DNA of 64,000 bases, taken from assembly GCF_002929825.1 (NCBI RefSeq), contig NZ_PJJN01000025.1:62001-126000 (forward strand), read 5' to 3'. Below are positions 18,657 to 25,750 of the stretch, piece after piece (within the stretch, counting starts at the first letter, position 1; every line of letters begins with the position of its first letter). Made by a program: the position numbers and the translations under genes. The notes beneath the pieces are model-generated. The model was not told the DNA's origin, searched no databases, and worked only from the letters and a program-made list of their open reading frames with translations. This DNA is from Cryobacterium sp. Y29 (lineage in GTDB: Bacteria > Actinomycetota > Actinomycetes > Actinomycetales > Microbacteriaceae).

Positions 18657-18730
18657 GGCCCTGTAGCGCAGTTGGTTAGCGCGCCGCCCTGTCACGGCGG
18701 AGGTCGCCGGTTCAAGTCCGGTCAGGGTCG
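18657..18730 (+). tRNA. tRNA-Asp (GTC)
   Basis: A 74-base cloverleaf. Acceptor GGCCCTG pairs with CAGGGTC, the anticodon loop CTGTCAC contains GTC between CCGCC and GGCGG, and the T loop is TTCAAGT. CCA is not encoded. Confidence 0.96.
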
Positions 18731-18740
18731 CAAAGAAAAT

Positions 18741-18768
18741 AGCCCTTTCGAAAGGAAGGGCTTTTTTT
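18741..18768 (+). terminator. Rho-independent terminator after tRNA-Asp
   Basis: AGCCCTTTC and GGAAGGGCT form a stem closed by a GAAA-type loop, followed by seven T residues. It separates the tRNA-Glu/tRNA-Asp unit from tRNA-Phe. Confidence 0.88.
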
Positions 18769-18799
18769 CTTAGAAGAGGCGCTTATTGCGCAGCTTCGG

Positions 18800-18872
18800 G
18801 GCCCTGTAGCTCAGTTGGTAGAGCGTTCGACTGAAAATTGAAAGGTCACCGGATCGACGCCGGTCGGGGCCA
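18800..18872 (+). tRNA. tRNA-Phe (GAA)
   Basis: A 73-base cloverleaf. Acceptor GGCCCTG pairs with CGGGGCC, the D arm is GCTC/GAGC, and the anticodon loop CTGAAAA contains GAA. The T stem ACCGG/CCGGT is perfect but its loop reads ATCGACG, so position 54 is A rather than the near-universal T. A decayed integrase lies just downstream, and tRNA-Phe genes are common integration targets. Confidence 0.92.
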
Positions 18873-18876
18873 CTAG

Positions 18877-18911
18877 AATCCTCGTAAGCCTTGTGCTTAC
18901 GGGGATTTTTT
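18877..18911 (+). terminator. Rho-independent terminator after tRNA-Phe
   Basis: The arms AATCCTCGTAAGC and GCTTACGGGGATT pair with one mismatch around a CTTGT loop and are followed by a T run. It ends the tRNA-Phe transcript 4 bases after the tRNA. Confidence 0.88.
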
Positions 18912-18958
18912 CATTTCTACGAAGATTTTCAGTCGGCCGTCCCGCAAACCCCGCACAT

Positions 18959-19348
18959 TCAGATCAGGCCATCGGGGCGCTGTCCCATCACTTCAGCAGC
19001 CCGCTTCGATCCCTTGATCGCATTCATGTGCACGTCTTGAGTCATGAACGGATTCTCGTGACCGAGGTAATCGGCTATCTCCGTGGCCGACAACCCCTCC
19101 TTGAGGAGCGTCGTAGACTCCCGCAGTACTTCGTGACGACGGCGGAGCAGCTCCAGCGTCTGCGCCGGCAGGGACGTAATGCGTCCTGACTTCGTATCTG
19201 GGGTGAGGTCAGCGGCCGGCGCGTACACGTGTGAGCGACTCACAGGACAAAAATCCCCCAAGGAGCGTGAGCTCCCCGGGGAATTAGTTTCTTGCTGATC
19301 GAGCGCGCCACTCGGGCGATCGGAGGTGATCTCACTTGGCATGATCAA
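18959..19348 (-). pseudogene. Decayed tyrosine-recombinase (integrase) remnant
   Basis: The last 40 residues, EGLSATEIADYLGHENPF and onward, match the C-terminal box of phage/ICE tyrosine recombinases. The nucleophile position reads MTQDVHM, so Tyr is replaced by His107 (CAC for TAC). Residues 50-70 (DTKSGRITSLPAQ) resemble the start of the catalytic domain, so roughly 70 residues between them seem deleted. The ATG at 19342 has GGAGAGG upstream, but a terminator lies inside the frame, so the first 45 residues are probably unrelated. It sits beside tRNA-Phe, as expected for an integrated element now lost. Confidence 0.7.
19249..19284 (-). terminator. Rho-independent terminator (leftward) inside the integrase remnant
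   Basis: On the minus strand TCCCCGGGGAGC pairs with GCTCCTTGGGGGA around TCAC, followed by TTTTT. A perfect-looking intrinsic terminator inside an open frame argues that the frame upstream and downstream of it did not form one gene. Confidence 0.7.
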
Positions 19349-19416
19349 CCTCTCCGTCTTCGGGTTGCTTGTGATGGGTTGAGCCGGCGTGCACCGGCGC
19401 TGCTCACCGGCTACGG

Positions 19417-19992
19417 TTAGACGCCGAAACCGGGGCAGGTGCCCCAGAGTCCAGTTTTGTTGGACTTGATGAGCTGTTGACGGTCAAATTCTCCATCCTC
19501 TGAATCTGCGATGTAAGCAAGGCCTGCGTGGAGTATGTGCGACCAATAACCGGCCGAGCGAAGCCCCTCGGGGGACGAGATGAGGTCATCGTTATCGGTG
19601 AAGTACTGTTTCGTCGCTGCGAGGGCTTCGTCATAACCGCACTCGCCAACACTCGGTACGACGATGCTGCGCGATGTCCACAATTTGGCAGTCGTTTCTC
19701 CTGCGTATTTGGCATTTGCCGGTACGGTCGGGTCCGGCATGATGAGGGCCGTGTGGGTGTCGATGAACTCAACTAATTCCACGGCCATAGGACCCTCAGC
19801 AACGGCCTTGATAAAGGCTTCTTCACGATTCTTGGTTTCAGACGCATCTGCCGCGGCGCTGGACGTGGGGTGGACTCCGTCAGTGGATGGAGTTGCTGTG
19901 TCGTTTACGGATGGGGTTGTGGAGCAGCCGGCAAGCAGGATAGTCGCCAGGACCACCATGGTGGCAACGCTCACTTTTGTGGTGATCTTCAT
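19417..19992 (-). CDS. Orphan lipoprotein, unknown function
   Basis: A 191-residue protein with an n-region, hydrophobic core and lipobox LAGC ending at Cys23, then a Ser/Thr/Asp-rich linker (about 25-52) and a roughly 135-residue globular part containing two Cys. I do not recognise the domain. It stands alone between the integrase remnant and a 535-base gap, which fits arrival with a mobile element, but the sequence does not prove this. Confidence 0.75.
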   Translation of the reverse strand: MKITTKVSVATMVVLATILLAGCSTTPSVNDTATPSTDGVHPTSSAAADASETKNREEAFIKAVAEGPMAVELVEFIDTHTALIMPDPTVPANAKYAGETTAKLWTSRSIVVPSVGECGYDEALAATKQYFTDNDDLISSPEGLRSAGYWSHILHAGLAYIADSEDGEFDRQQLIKSNKTGLWGTCPGFGV

Positions 19993-20527
19993 GGTGGGGT
20001 GTCGCTTTCTCTGTGAAATATGCGCGGTAATGAAGAATCAGCGCGGTGGTCGTCTTCGTCTTGCATCGCTCGTGGCGCCACAATTCCATTTGGGAGTGTG
20101 GTCGCGATTGGGCGTCGCGGTGATGCGTCCGAGCTCCAGGTGTAGGCGGGATCTGCCACGCCTACACCTGAAGCTCGGAAAAACTAGTGCGAGGGATTCA
20201 CTCGCTCACGCGCACTCTGTCGCGCCACCCTTCTCACGGATGCTTGCGCGACATCGGTTGTAAATCAACAGATGCGACAGACCAAGCGGAGGAAGTGCAC
20301 GGGTAGAGAGCGTGTGGGGTAACACGTGAGACCCTCGCGGGTACCCGGATCAGCCTCCACTCGTGGACGCTCGGGGCGATTAGGGGTAATAAAACGGCGG
20401 ACTACTACCGACGGACTCGAGAAAACAGAGCTTGAGGCTGACTGCGTCGTTCCGATCAAAATGTCGTCCAAGCCAGAGCGGCCCTGCGTCGTCCGGGGCC
20501 ACGTTCAGCGACCCGATTCAAGTGACC
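19993..20527. other. Gene-poor region between lipoprotein and dipeptidase
   Basis: No convincing coding frame is visible in these 535 bases. The stretch holds one long inverted repeat (20129-20178) and a short CGTGT/ACACG hairpin at about 20309-20324. The left part should carry the promoter of the lipoprotein gene. Confidence 0.6.
20129..20178. repeat. 20-bp inverted repeat, one mismatch
   Basis: Arm 20129-20148 (CCGAGCTCCAGGTGTAGGCG) and arm 20159-20178 pair over 20 bp with one C-A mismatch around a 10-base loop. There is no T run after the hairpin on either strand (five A residues follow on the plus strand), so it is not a standard intrinsic terminator. It may be an unusual terminator for the dipeptidase message or a remnant of a mobile-element end. 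Confidence 0.75.
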
Positions 20528-21577
20528 CTAGGCCACGAAGGCGCGGTAGGCGGGGTCGTTTGCGCGAAGAACACGCAGAACGTTCTGGGAACCAAGCTTG
20601 GTGAGGTCGGCATCGCTCCAGCCGCGCCGTTCGAGTTCAGCAAACAGGTTGGGGTATTCCGACACGTCGGCAAGGCCGACCGGCATGTCGGGGCAGCCGT
20701 CGAAGTCACCGCCGAGACCGATGTGATCGACGCCGGCCACATTGCGGGCATGCTCAACGTGGTCAGCCACATGCGCCACGGTAACCTGCGGCTTCTCCCC
20801 CACCGAACCATGGTCTTCCCAGTCGCGGTAGTCGGCGGAGAGGAAGGCCGGCACGAAGGTGATCATCTGCACACCATCGTTGGCGGCGAGCTGGGTGAGA
20901 ATCGCGTCGGGCACGTTGCGCGGGTGCGGATTGAGGGCGAAGCACGAGGAATGGCTGAACAGAATGGGGAGCGTTGTGGCATCGAGGGCGTCCTGCATGG
21001 TGGCAGCGGAGACGTGCGAAAGATCGACCATCATTCCGATGCGGTTCATCTCGGCGATGACGGCCCGGCCTCGATCGTTGAGACCGTTGTGAGTCGCCAC
21101 ATCGACGGCCGCATCAGCCCAGTCGGTCGTCGAGTTCCAGGTCAGGGTCATGTAGCGCACGCCGAGCCGCGCATACTCGCGAAGCACCGCGAGCGAGTTG
21201 TTCATCTGATTGCCGCCCTCGACCCCCAGTAGCGACGCAATCCTGCCGGCGTGTTGTGCGCGTTGAACGTCGTCGGCGGTCACGGCCCGCTCGAAATCGT
21301 CGGGGTAGGCCGCAATCAGGCGGTCAATGAAATCGATCTGTTCCAGGGTGGCCTGCACGGAATCGGCGCCCGTGAAATCGCTATGCACCCACACCGACCA
21401 GAATTGGCCCTGCACCCCACCGAGACGCAGCCTGGGGACATCCGTCTGAACTTGACTGCGCTCCGAATCGTATTCGGCGTCCAGCCCGGCAACCGAGTAG
21501 TGGCGATGCTCGCGGCAGGCCCAGGCAAGATCGTTGTGGCCATCAATAACGGCAAATTTCGGACTTCTTACGGTCAT
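20528..21577 (-). CDS. Membrane dipeptidase, peptidase M19
   Basis: A zinc-dependent dipeptidase of the renal dipeptidase family, 349 residues. The metal-binding HxD is in VIDGHNDLAW near the N-terminus, followed by GVEGGNQ, a SHSS motif and DHIGLGGDFDG in the C-terminal half. The start at ATG 21577 has GGAAGAG upstream; the 6-codon longer frame has none. No signal peptide is present, so it is probably cytoplasmic. Substrate is unknown; some relatives act on wall-derived or D-amino-acid dipeptides. Confidence 0.92.
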   Translation of the reverse strand: MTVRSPKFAVIDGHNDLAWACREHRHYSVAGLDAEYDSERSQVQTDVPRLRLGGVQGQFWSVWVHSDFTGADSVQATLEQIDFIDRLIAAYPDDFERAVTADDVQRAQHAGRIASLLGVEGGNQMNNSLAVLREYARLGVRYMTLTWNSTTDWADAAVDVATHNGLNDRGRAVIAEMNRIGMMVDLSHVSAATMQDALDATTLPILFSHSSCFALNPHPRNVPDAILTQLAANDGVQMITFVPAFLSADYRDWEDHGSVGEKPQVTVAHVADHVEHARNVAGVDHIGLGGDFDGCPDMPVGLADVSEYPNLFAELERRGWSDADLTKLGSQNVLRVLRANDPAYRAFVA

Positions 21578-22050
21578 GTGAACTCTTCCCGGCAATCGAT
21601 GCGCTCAGGCCAGCCTAGGTCTTACACCACCAGGCATTTTGTGCGCCCAAGCCACCCGGCACTGCGGCGCTCAGTTTTGAGTTTTTTGCCCGCAAAACCG
21701 GGGCTGAAGTGCGGCAATTCCAAGCGGCCGGGACACCCGCCGCTGCAACATCCCCCAAGCAAGGGGTTTTCACCCCAATTGAGGTTACAGCGCCACCGAC
21801 TGGAATCGGGGTAGTCTCTGCCAGTAAGTTGCTGAGAAAGAATCATCTTCAAATGCCGCGCTCCGCCACCGACAAGTGCCAGCATCGTCACCTTGTCACC
21901 ATGACCACCTGTTCCTGTAAACCCGACTGCAGGGAATGAAAAAGTGATTTTCACTTGTAACCCGCCGAACCCCCTCGGCGACCCCTTACTCACCCCCGCA
22001 CCGGCCGTACCTGGCGCAGCTTCTACGCTCGACTGCAGGAGGAACGACGC
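21578..22050. other. Intergenic region between dipeptidase and the EPS locus
   Basis: These 473 bases contain no credible gene. They must hold the divergent promoters of the dipeptidase and of the first EPS gene. Visible elements are a GGGGT/ACCCC hairpin at 21763-21776 and the AAGTGA-TTT-TCACTT inverted repeat at 21942-21956. Confidence 0.6.
21942..21956. promoter_or_regulatory. Inverted repeat upstream of first EPS gene
   Basis: AAGTGA and TCACTT flank TTT, forming a 15-base dyad about 95 bases before the first EPS start. A related GTGA/TCAC dyad precedes the Wzz/BY-kinase gene. It could be an operator; no regulator gene lies nearby. Confidence 0.35.
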
Positions 22051-23598
22051 ATGAGTGAATCAGATTCTCCCGCGTCCTCTGCCCAGTCCCTGCCGCTTGG
22101 GCACACCCCGAAACTGCGGCTCGTCGACCAGGCCACGTCGGCACACGCCGATATCGCCGTCGACACCGCTTCCTCTGGGTTGATCTGGGCGCGACGGTAC
22201 CGCACCAAGCTTCGACTGACCGATGTCACCGTCATCGTTTTCGCTGTCGGTGTGGCATTGGTGTTTCGGTTCGGCGTTGATGGCATTCCAGCCGTACCGG
22301 GATCGTTCAGCGCCAATTACTGGCTCCTGTCGCTGCTAATCGTAACGACCTGGCTCATGACCCTCGAACTTTTTCACACCAGGGATTCCCGAATCGTCGG
22401 CGTCGGCGCGAGTGAATACAAGCAAGTCATCAACGCCAGCGCTGTGACCTTCGGCATGCTCGCCATCGTCTTTCTGATCTCCAACATCGACATCGCCCGG
22501 CTGTACTTTATTCTGGCGCTCCCCCTCGGCATCGTCGTGCTGGTTCTGGAACGGTGGCTGTGGCGCAAATGGCTACTGCACCAGCGCAAGTTCGGCCATT
22601 ACCTCTCTCGCGTGATCGTCGTAGGAAACCGCGACGACGTGGAATACGTCGTCAGCCAGATCGACAACAAGTCCGGCGCTGCCTACTACATCGTTGGCGC
22701 TGCCCTGGAAGACGGCATCGGTGATGAGATCTCGGCTGGCGAACGCATGGTGCCGATCGTGTCCGATTTCGCACATGTCGCCGCTGCGGCAGCCGCCATG
22801 GGCGTCGACACCGTCATCGTGGCCGGGCAGCCCAGCGGCGGCAGTTCCTACATTCGCAATCTCGGCTGGGACCTCGAAGGAACGTCAGCGGAGCTCGTTC
22901 TCTCCAGCCGGCTAACGGATGTTGCTGGTCCCCGAATCCACTTTCGCCCGGTAGACGGCCTCCCGCTGATCCACGTGGAAATTCCCCGATTCGAGGGGGG
23001 GCGCCACGCCCTCAAGCGAACCCTGGACATCGTCACGACGTCCCTTGCCCTGGTGTTCCTGCTGCCCGTGCTCGCGGTCATTGCCGTGCTCATCAAGCTG
23101 GACAGCGCCGGCCCCGTACTGTTTCGGCAGGAACGCTGCGGCCGCAACGGACAAACCTTTCGCATGATCAAATTCCGCTCCATGGTGAAGAACGCGGAAG
23201 ACGATCTGGCCGGCCTACTCGACCAGAACGAAGCTTCCGGGGTGCTGTTCAAGATTCGCAACGACCCCCGGATCACCAAGATCGGTCGCGTGCTGCGCAA
23301 GTACTCGCTCGACGAGCTACCCCAGCTGTGGAACATTTTCGTGGGCGAGATGAGCCTGGTCGGACCCCGCCCGCCACTGCCCGAAGAAGTGCAGGTCTAC
23401 GAAACCCACGTGCATCGCCGCCTGTACATCAAGCCCGGCCTGACCGGCATGTGGCAGGTCAACGGACGGTCGAATCTCAGCTGGGAAGACAGCGTTCGAC
23501 TCGACTTGTATTACGTCGAGAATTGGTCCCTCACCGGCGACCTGATGATCATCTGGCGCACCTTCAAGACCGTCATTCAACCAGTAGGGGCGTATTGA
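22051..23598 (+). CDS. Polyprenyl-phosphate sugar-1-phosphate transferase (WcaJ/CpsE type)
   Basis: Starts EPS repeat-unit assembly by moving a sugar-1-phosphate to undecaprenyl phosphate. Four to five N-terminal transmembrane helices (about 55-165) and a CoA-binding-like middle domain precede another helix (about 335-355). The C-terminal bacterial sugar transferase domain shows RQERCGRNGQTFRMIKFRSM, SLDELPQLWNIFVGEMSLVG with the catalytic Asp-Glu, PRPPLP and KPGLTGMWQVNGRS. GGAGGAA precedes the ATG. It heads a plus-strand EPS operon. Which sugar is used cannot be read. Confidence 0.93.
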   Translation: MSESDSPASSAQSLPLGHTPKLRLVDQATSAHADIAVDTASSGLIWARRYRTKLRLTDVTVIVFAVGVALVFRFGVDGIPAVPGSFSANYWLLSLLIVTTWLMTLELFHTRDSRIVGVGASEYKQVINASAVTFGMLAIVFLISNIDIARLYFILALPLGIVVLVLERWLWRKWLLHQRKFGHYLSRVIVVGNRDDVEYVVSQIDNKSGAAYYIVGAALEDGIGDEISAGERMVPIVSDFAHVAAAAAAMGVDTVIVAGQPSGGSSYIRNLGWDLEGTSAELVLSSRLTDVAGPRIHFRPVDGLPLIHVEIPRFEGGRHALKRTLDIVTTSLALVFLLPVLAVIAVLIKLDSAGPVLFRQERCGRNGQTFRMIKFRSMVKNAEDDLAGLLDQNEASGVLFKIRNDPRITKIGRVLRKYSLDELPQLWNIFVGEMSLVGPRPPLPEEVQVYETHVHRRLYIKPGLTGMWQVNGRSNLSWEDSVRLDLYYVENWSLTGDLMIIWRTFKTVIQPVGAY

Positions 23599-23599
23599 C

Positions 23600-24853
23600 A
23601 TGACCGCGGGCATCGAACACACTGCGCCCACCAACCACCGGCGTCTGAGCATCGCAATGATCGGTACCCGCGGAGTGCCCGCCGCCTACGGCGGATTTGA
23701 AACTGCCGTCGAGGAGATCGGTCGCCGCCTCGTCGACCGTGGCCACGACGTCACCGTCTACTGCCGCCGCGCCGCCCAGCCGGTGCCAAAAGAGTACCTC
23801 GGCATGAAACTCGTAGAGCTGCCGGCACTACGCCACAAGATTCTCGAGACCCTGAGCCACACCGGACTGTCGGTCTTCCACGCCACCCTGCACCGTCCGG
23901 CCGATGTCGCGTTCGTCTTCAACGCCGCCAACGCCCCATTTGTGCCGCTGTTGCGCCTCCGCGGAATCCCCAGCGTCGTGCACGTCGACGGCCTGGAATG
24001 GAAGCGCGACAAATGGGGTGGCGCGGGGAGGCGCTACTACCGCTGGGCCGAGGAAGTATCGGTGCGCGAAGCTGATGCCCTCATCGCTGACGCACAAGGC
24101 ATCGTCGACTATTACCGGGACGAATTTTCCATTTCAACCGAATTGATCTCCTACGGCACGCGAATCTTGCAGGACACCCCGACCGATCGGCTCGCCGAAC
24201 TCGATCTTCGCCCCGGCGGCTATCATCTCGTCGTCGCCCGGTTCGAACCAGAAAACCACGTCGATGTCATCGTGGAAGGATATCGGGCCAGCGCTGCCCG
24301 CCTGCCACTCGTCGTCGTCGGCTCTGCGCCGTACGCTGCCAACCACATCACCCGTATCAGCGACCTCGCCGCGTCTGATTCCCGCATTCGCATGCTTGGC
24401 AGTGTCTGGGACCAGGATCAGCTTGACCAGCTCTACACTCATGCCAGCACCTACCTGCATGGTCATTCGGTCGGCGGAACGAACCCGTCGCTGTTGCGGG
24501 CAATGGGTGCCGGCACCAAGGTCATCGCGTGGGACGTCATCTTCAATCGTGAGGTCCTCGGTGTCGACGGTGCCTACTTCGTGCGGGCGGAGTCCCTGAG
24601 TGCTTTGCTCGAAGATGCCGAACTGAACGCCGAGCGCGTGGCCGAAGTTGCCGCGGCGCTGCAACGACGCGCTGCGGAACTCTACAACTGGGACAGCGTC
24701 TCGGACAGTTACGAACAACTCGCCCGGCGCGTGGCCGTCGGCTACAGCACTCACCGTCAAAGCACCGGCAGGGCCGGAGTATCGATGTGGAGCCTGTCCG
24801 ACACCCTGAGCAATCAACCATCAACCGCACTATCCAGGGGGATCACCTCATGA
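23600..24853 (+). CDS. DUF1972-type glycosyltransferase
   Basis: A 417-residue GT-B glycosyltransferase beginning with IGTRGVPAAYGGFETAVEEI, the hallmark of the DUF1972 (PF09314) rhamnosyltransferase-like N-terminal domain. A group 1 transferase domain follows, with HSVGGTNPSLLRAMGAG near residue 290. Its ATG is 1 base after the stop of the initiating transferase and its stop overlaps the next start, so it probably adds the second sugar. Transfer of rhamnose is a family-based guess. Confidence 0.88.
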   Translation: MTAGIEHTAPTNHRRLSIAMIGTRGVPAAYGGFETAVEEIGRRLVDRGHDVTVYCRRAAQPVPKEYLGMKLVELPALRHKILETLSHTGLSVFHATLHRPADVAFVFNAANAPFVPLLRLRGIPSVVHVDGLEWKRDKWGGAGRRYYRWAEEVSVREADALIADAQGIVDYYRDEFSISTELISYGTRILQDTPTDRLAELDLRPGGYHLVVARFEPENHVDVIVEGYRASAARLPLVVVGSAPYAANHITRISDLAASDSRIRMLGSVWDQDQLDQLYTHASTYLHGHSVGGTNPSLLRAMGAGTKVIAWDVIFNREVLGVDGAYFVRAESLSALLEDAELNAERVAEVAAALQRRAAELYNWDSVSDSYEQLARRVAVGYSTHRQSTGRAGVSMWSLSDTLSNQPSTALSRGITS

Positions 24854-25623
24854 CCAGCACCTCGGCCCGAATCGCTCGTTCGACCGAAACGTACTCTGAC
24901 ACCGTGCGGCGTCTGTCCTCCGCTCAGAAGACCGCGGCCCGCGGCGCGCCACTCTATTCCGTCTACGTGAACCGCCGCGTCGGGCGCTACCTCGCGGCGG
25001 GCGCGTTTCGTCTGGGCCTGACCCCCAACAACGTCACTGCCGTCAGCGCTGGCTTCACGTTCTGCGCGATCGGACTACTGGCGATCGGTGAGCCGAGCTG
25101 GTGGCTCGGACTCGTCGTGTGGCTGCTGCTCGCCATCGGGTATGCCTTCGACTCGGCCGACGGCCAGGTCGCCAGGTTGCGCGGTGGCGGTTCCCCCTCG
25201 GGGGAATGGCTCGACCACGTCGTTGACTCCATCAAGATCTCAACCTTGCATCTAGCGGTGCTCATCACGATGTTCACACATTTTCCACTCTCCAGCTCGA
25301 CTTGGCTGCTCGTGCCCGTCGGGTTTGCGGCCGTGGCTGCCGTGTCGTTCTTCGCAATGATTCTGAACGACCTGCTCAAAGCCAAGCACGCGCCGACGGC
25401 GCCGCCTTCCACCGCTCCCCGCTCCCCGCTACGGTCTGTTCTTGGGCTGCCGACCGACTACGGCGTGCTGTGTCTCGCCTTCGTGTTGCTGGGCGCTCCG
25501 TTGGTGTTTTTCGGCCTGTACAGCGTGCTTTTCGTGGCCAATGCGCTTTATCTCGCCTTGGCGCTGGGTAAATGGTTTCGCGATATGACCGCGCTGGGAC
25601 GCCTGGAAGTCGCCCGACCTTAG
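24850..25623 (+). CDS. CDP-alcohol phosphatidyltransferase family protein
   Basis: A 257-residue membrane enzyme. The family motif is exact: D101-x2-D104-G105-x2-A108-R109-x8-G118-x3-D122-x3-D126. Four or more transmembrane helices lie at about 62-80, 85-100, 130-165 and 205-245. It moves a phospho-alcohol from a CDP-linked donor to an acceptor. The ATG at 24850 overlaps the glycosyltransferase stop (ATGA). Because it is in the EPS operon, and a cytidylyltransferase lies at 38323, I infer a role in polymer modification or a lipid anchor rather than bulk phospholipid synthesis. Confidence 0.9.
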   Translation: MTSTSARIARSTETYSDTVRRLSSAQKTAARGAPLYSVYVNRRVGRYLAAGAFRLGLTPNNVTAVSAGFTFCAIGLLAIGEPSWWLGLVVWLLLAIGYAFDSADGQVARLRGGGSPSGEWLDHVVDSIKISTLHLAVLITMFTHFPLSSSTWLLVPVGFAAVAAVSFFAMILNDLLKAKHAPTAPPSTAPRSPLRSVLGLPTDYGVLCLAFVLLGAPLVFFGLYSVLFVANALYLALALGKWFRDMTALGRLEVARP

Positions 25624-25695
25624 CCGCCATCTGCGGTGACAACGTAACGACTTCGCCCTGTGCCTCGTTCTGGGGATGCGTTTTCACCCATTCAG

Positions 25696-25714
25696 AGGTG
25701 AGTTTTGATCACCT
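25696..25714. promoter_or_regulatory. Inverted repeat upstream of the Wzz/BY-kinase gene
   Basis: AGGTGA (25696-25701) and TCACCT (25709-25714) flank a 7-base spacer, 37 bases before the start codon, inside the 127-base gap that separates this gene from the first EPS transcription unit. It may be an operator or leader hairpin. Confidence 0.35.
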
Positions 25715-25750
25715 TGATTGTAGTGTAGGCGCAACCGGATGGAGAAAGCT

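Noticed and set aside
20265-20604. Short frames in the gap before the dipeptidase
   Set aside because: They have no motif, no start signal and overlap one another on opposite strands.
21622-21993. Minus-strand 123-codon frame upstream of the EPS operon
   Set aside because: No recognisable domain, odd composition and no ribosome site; the region is better explained as promoter DNA.
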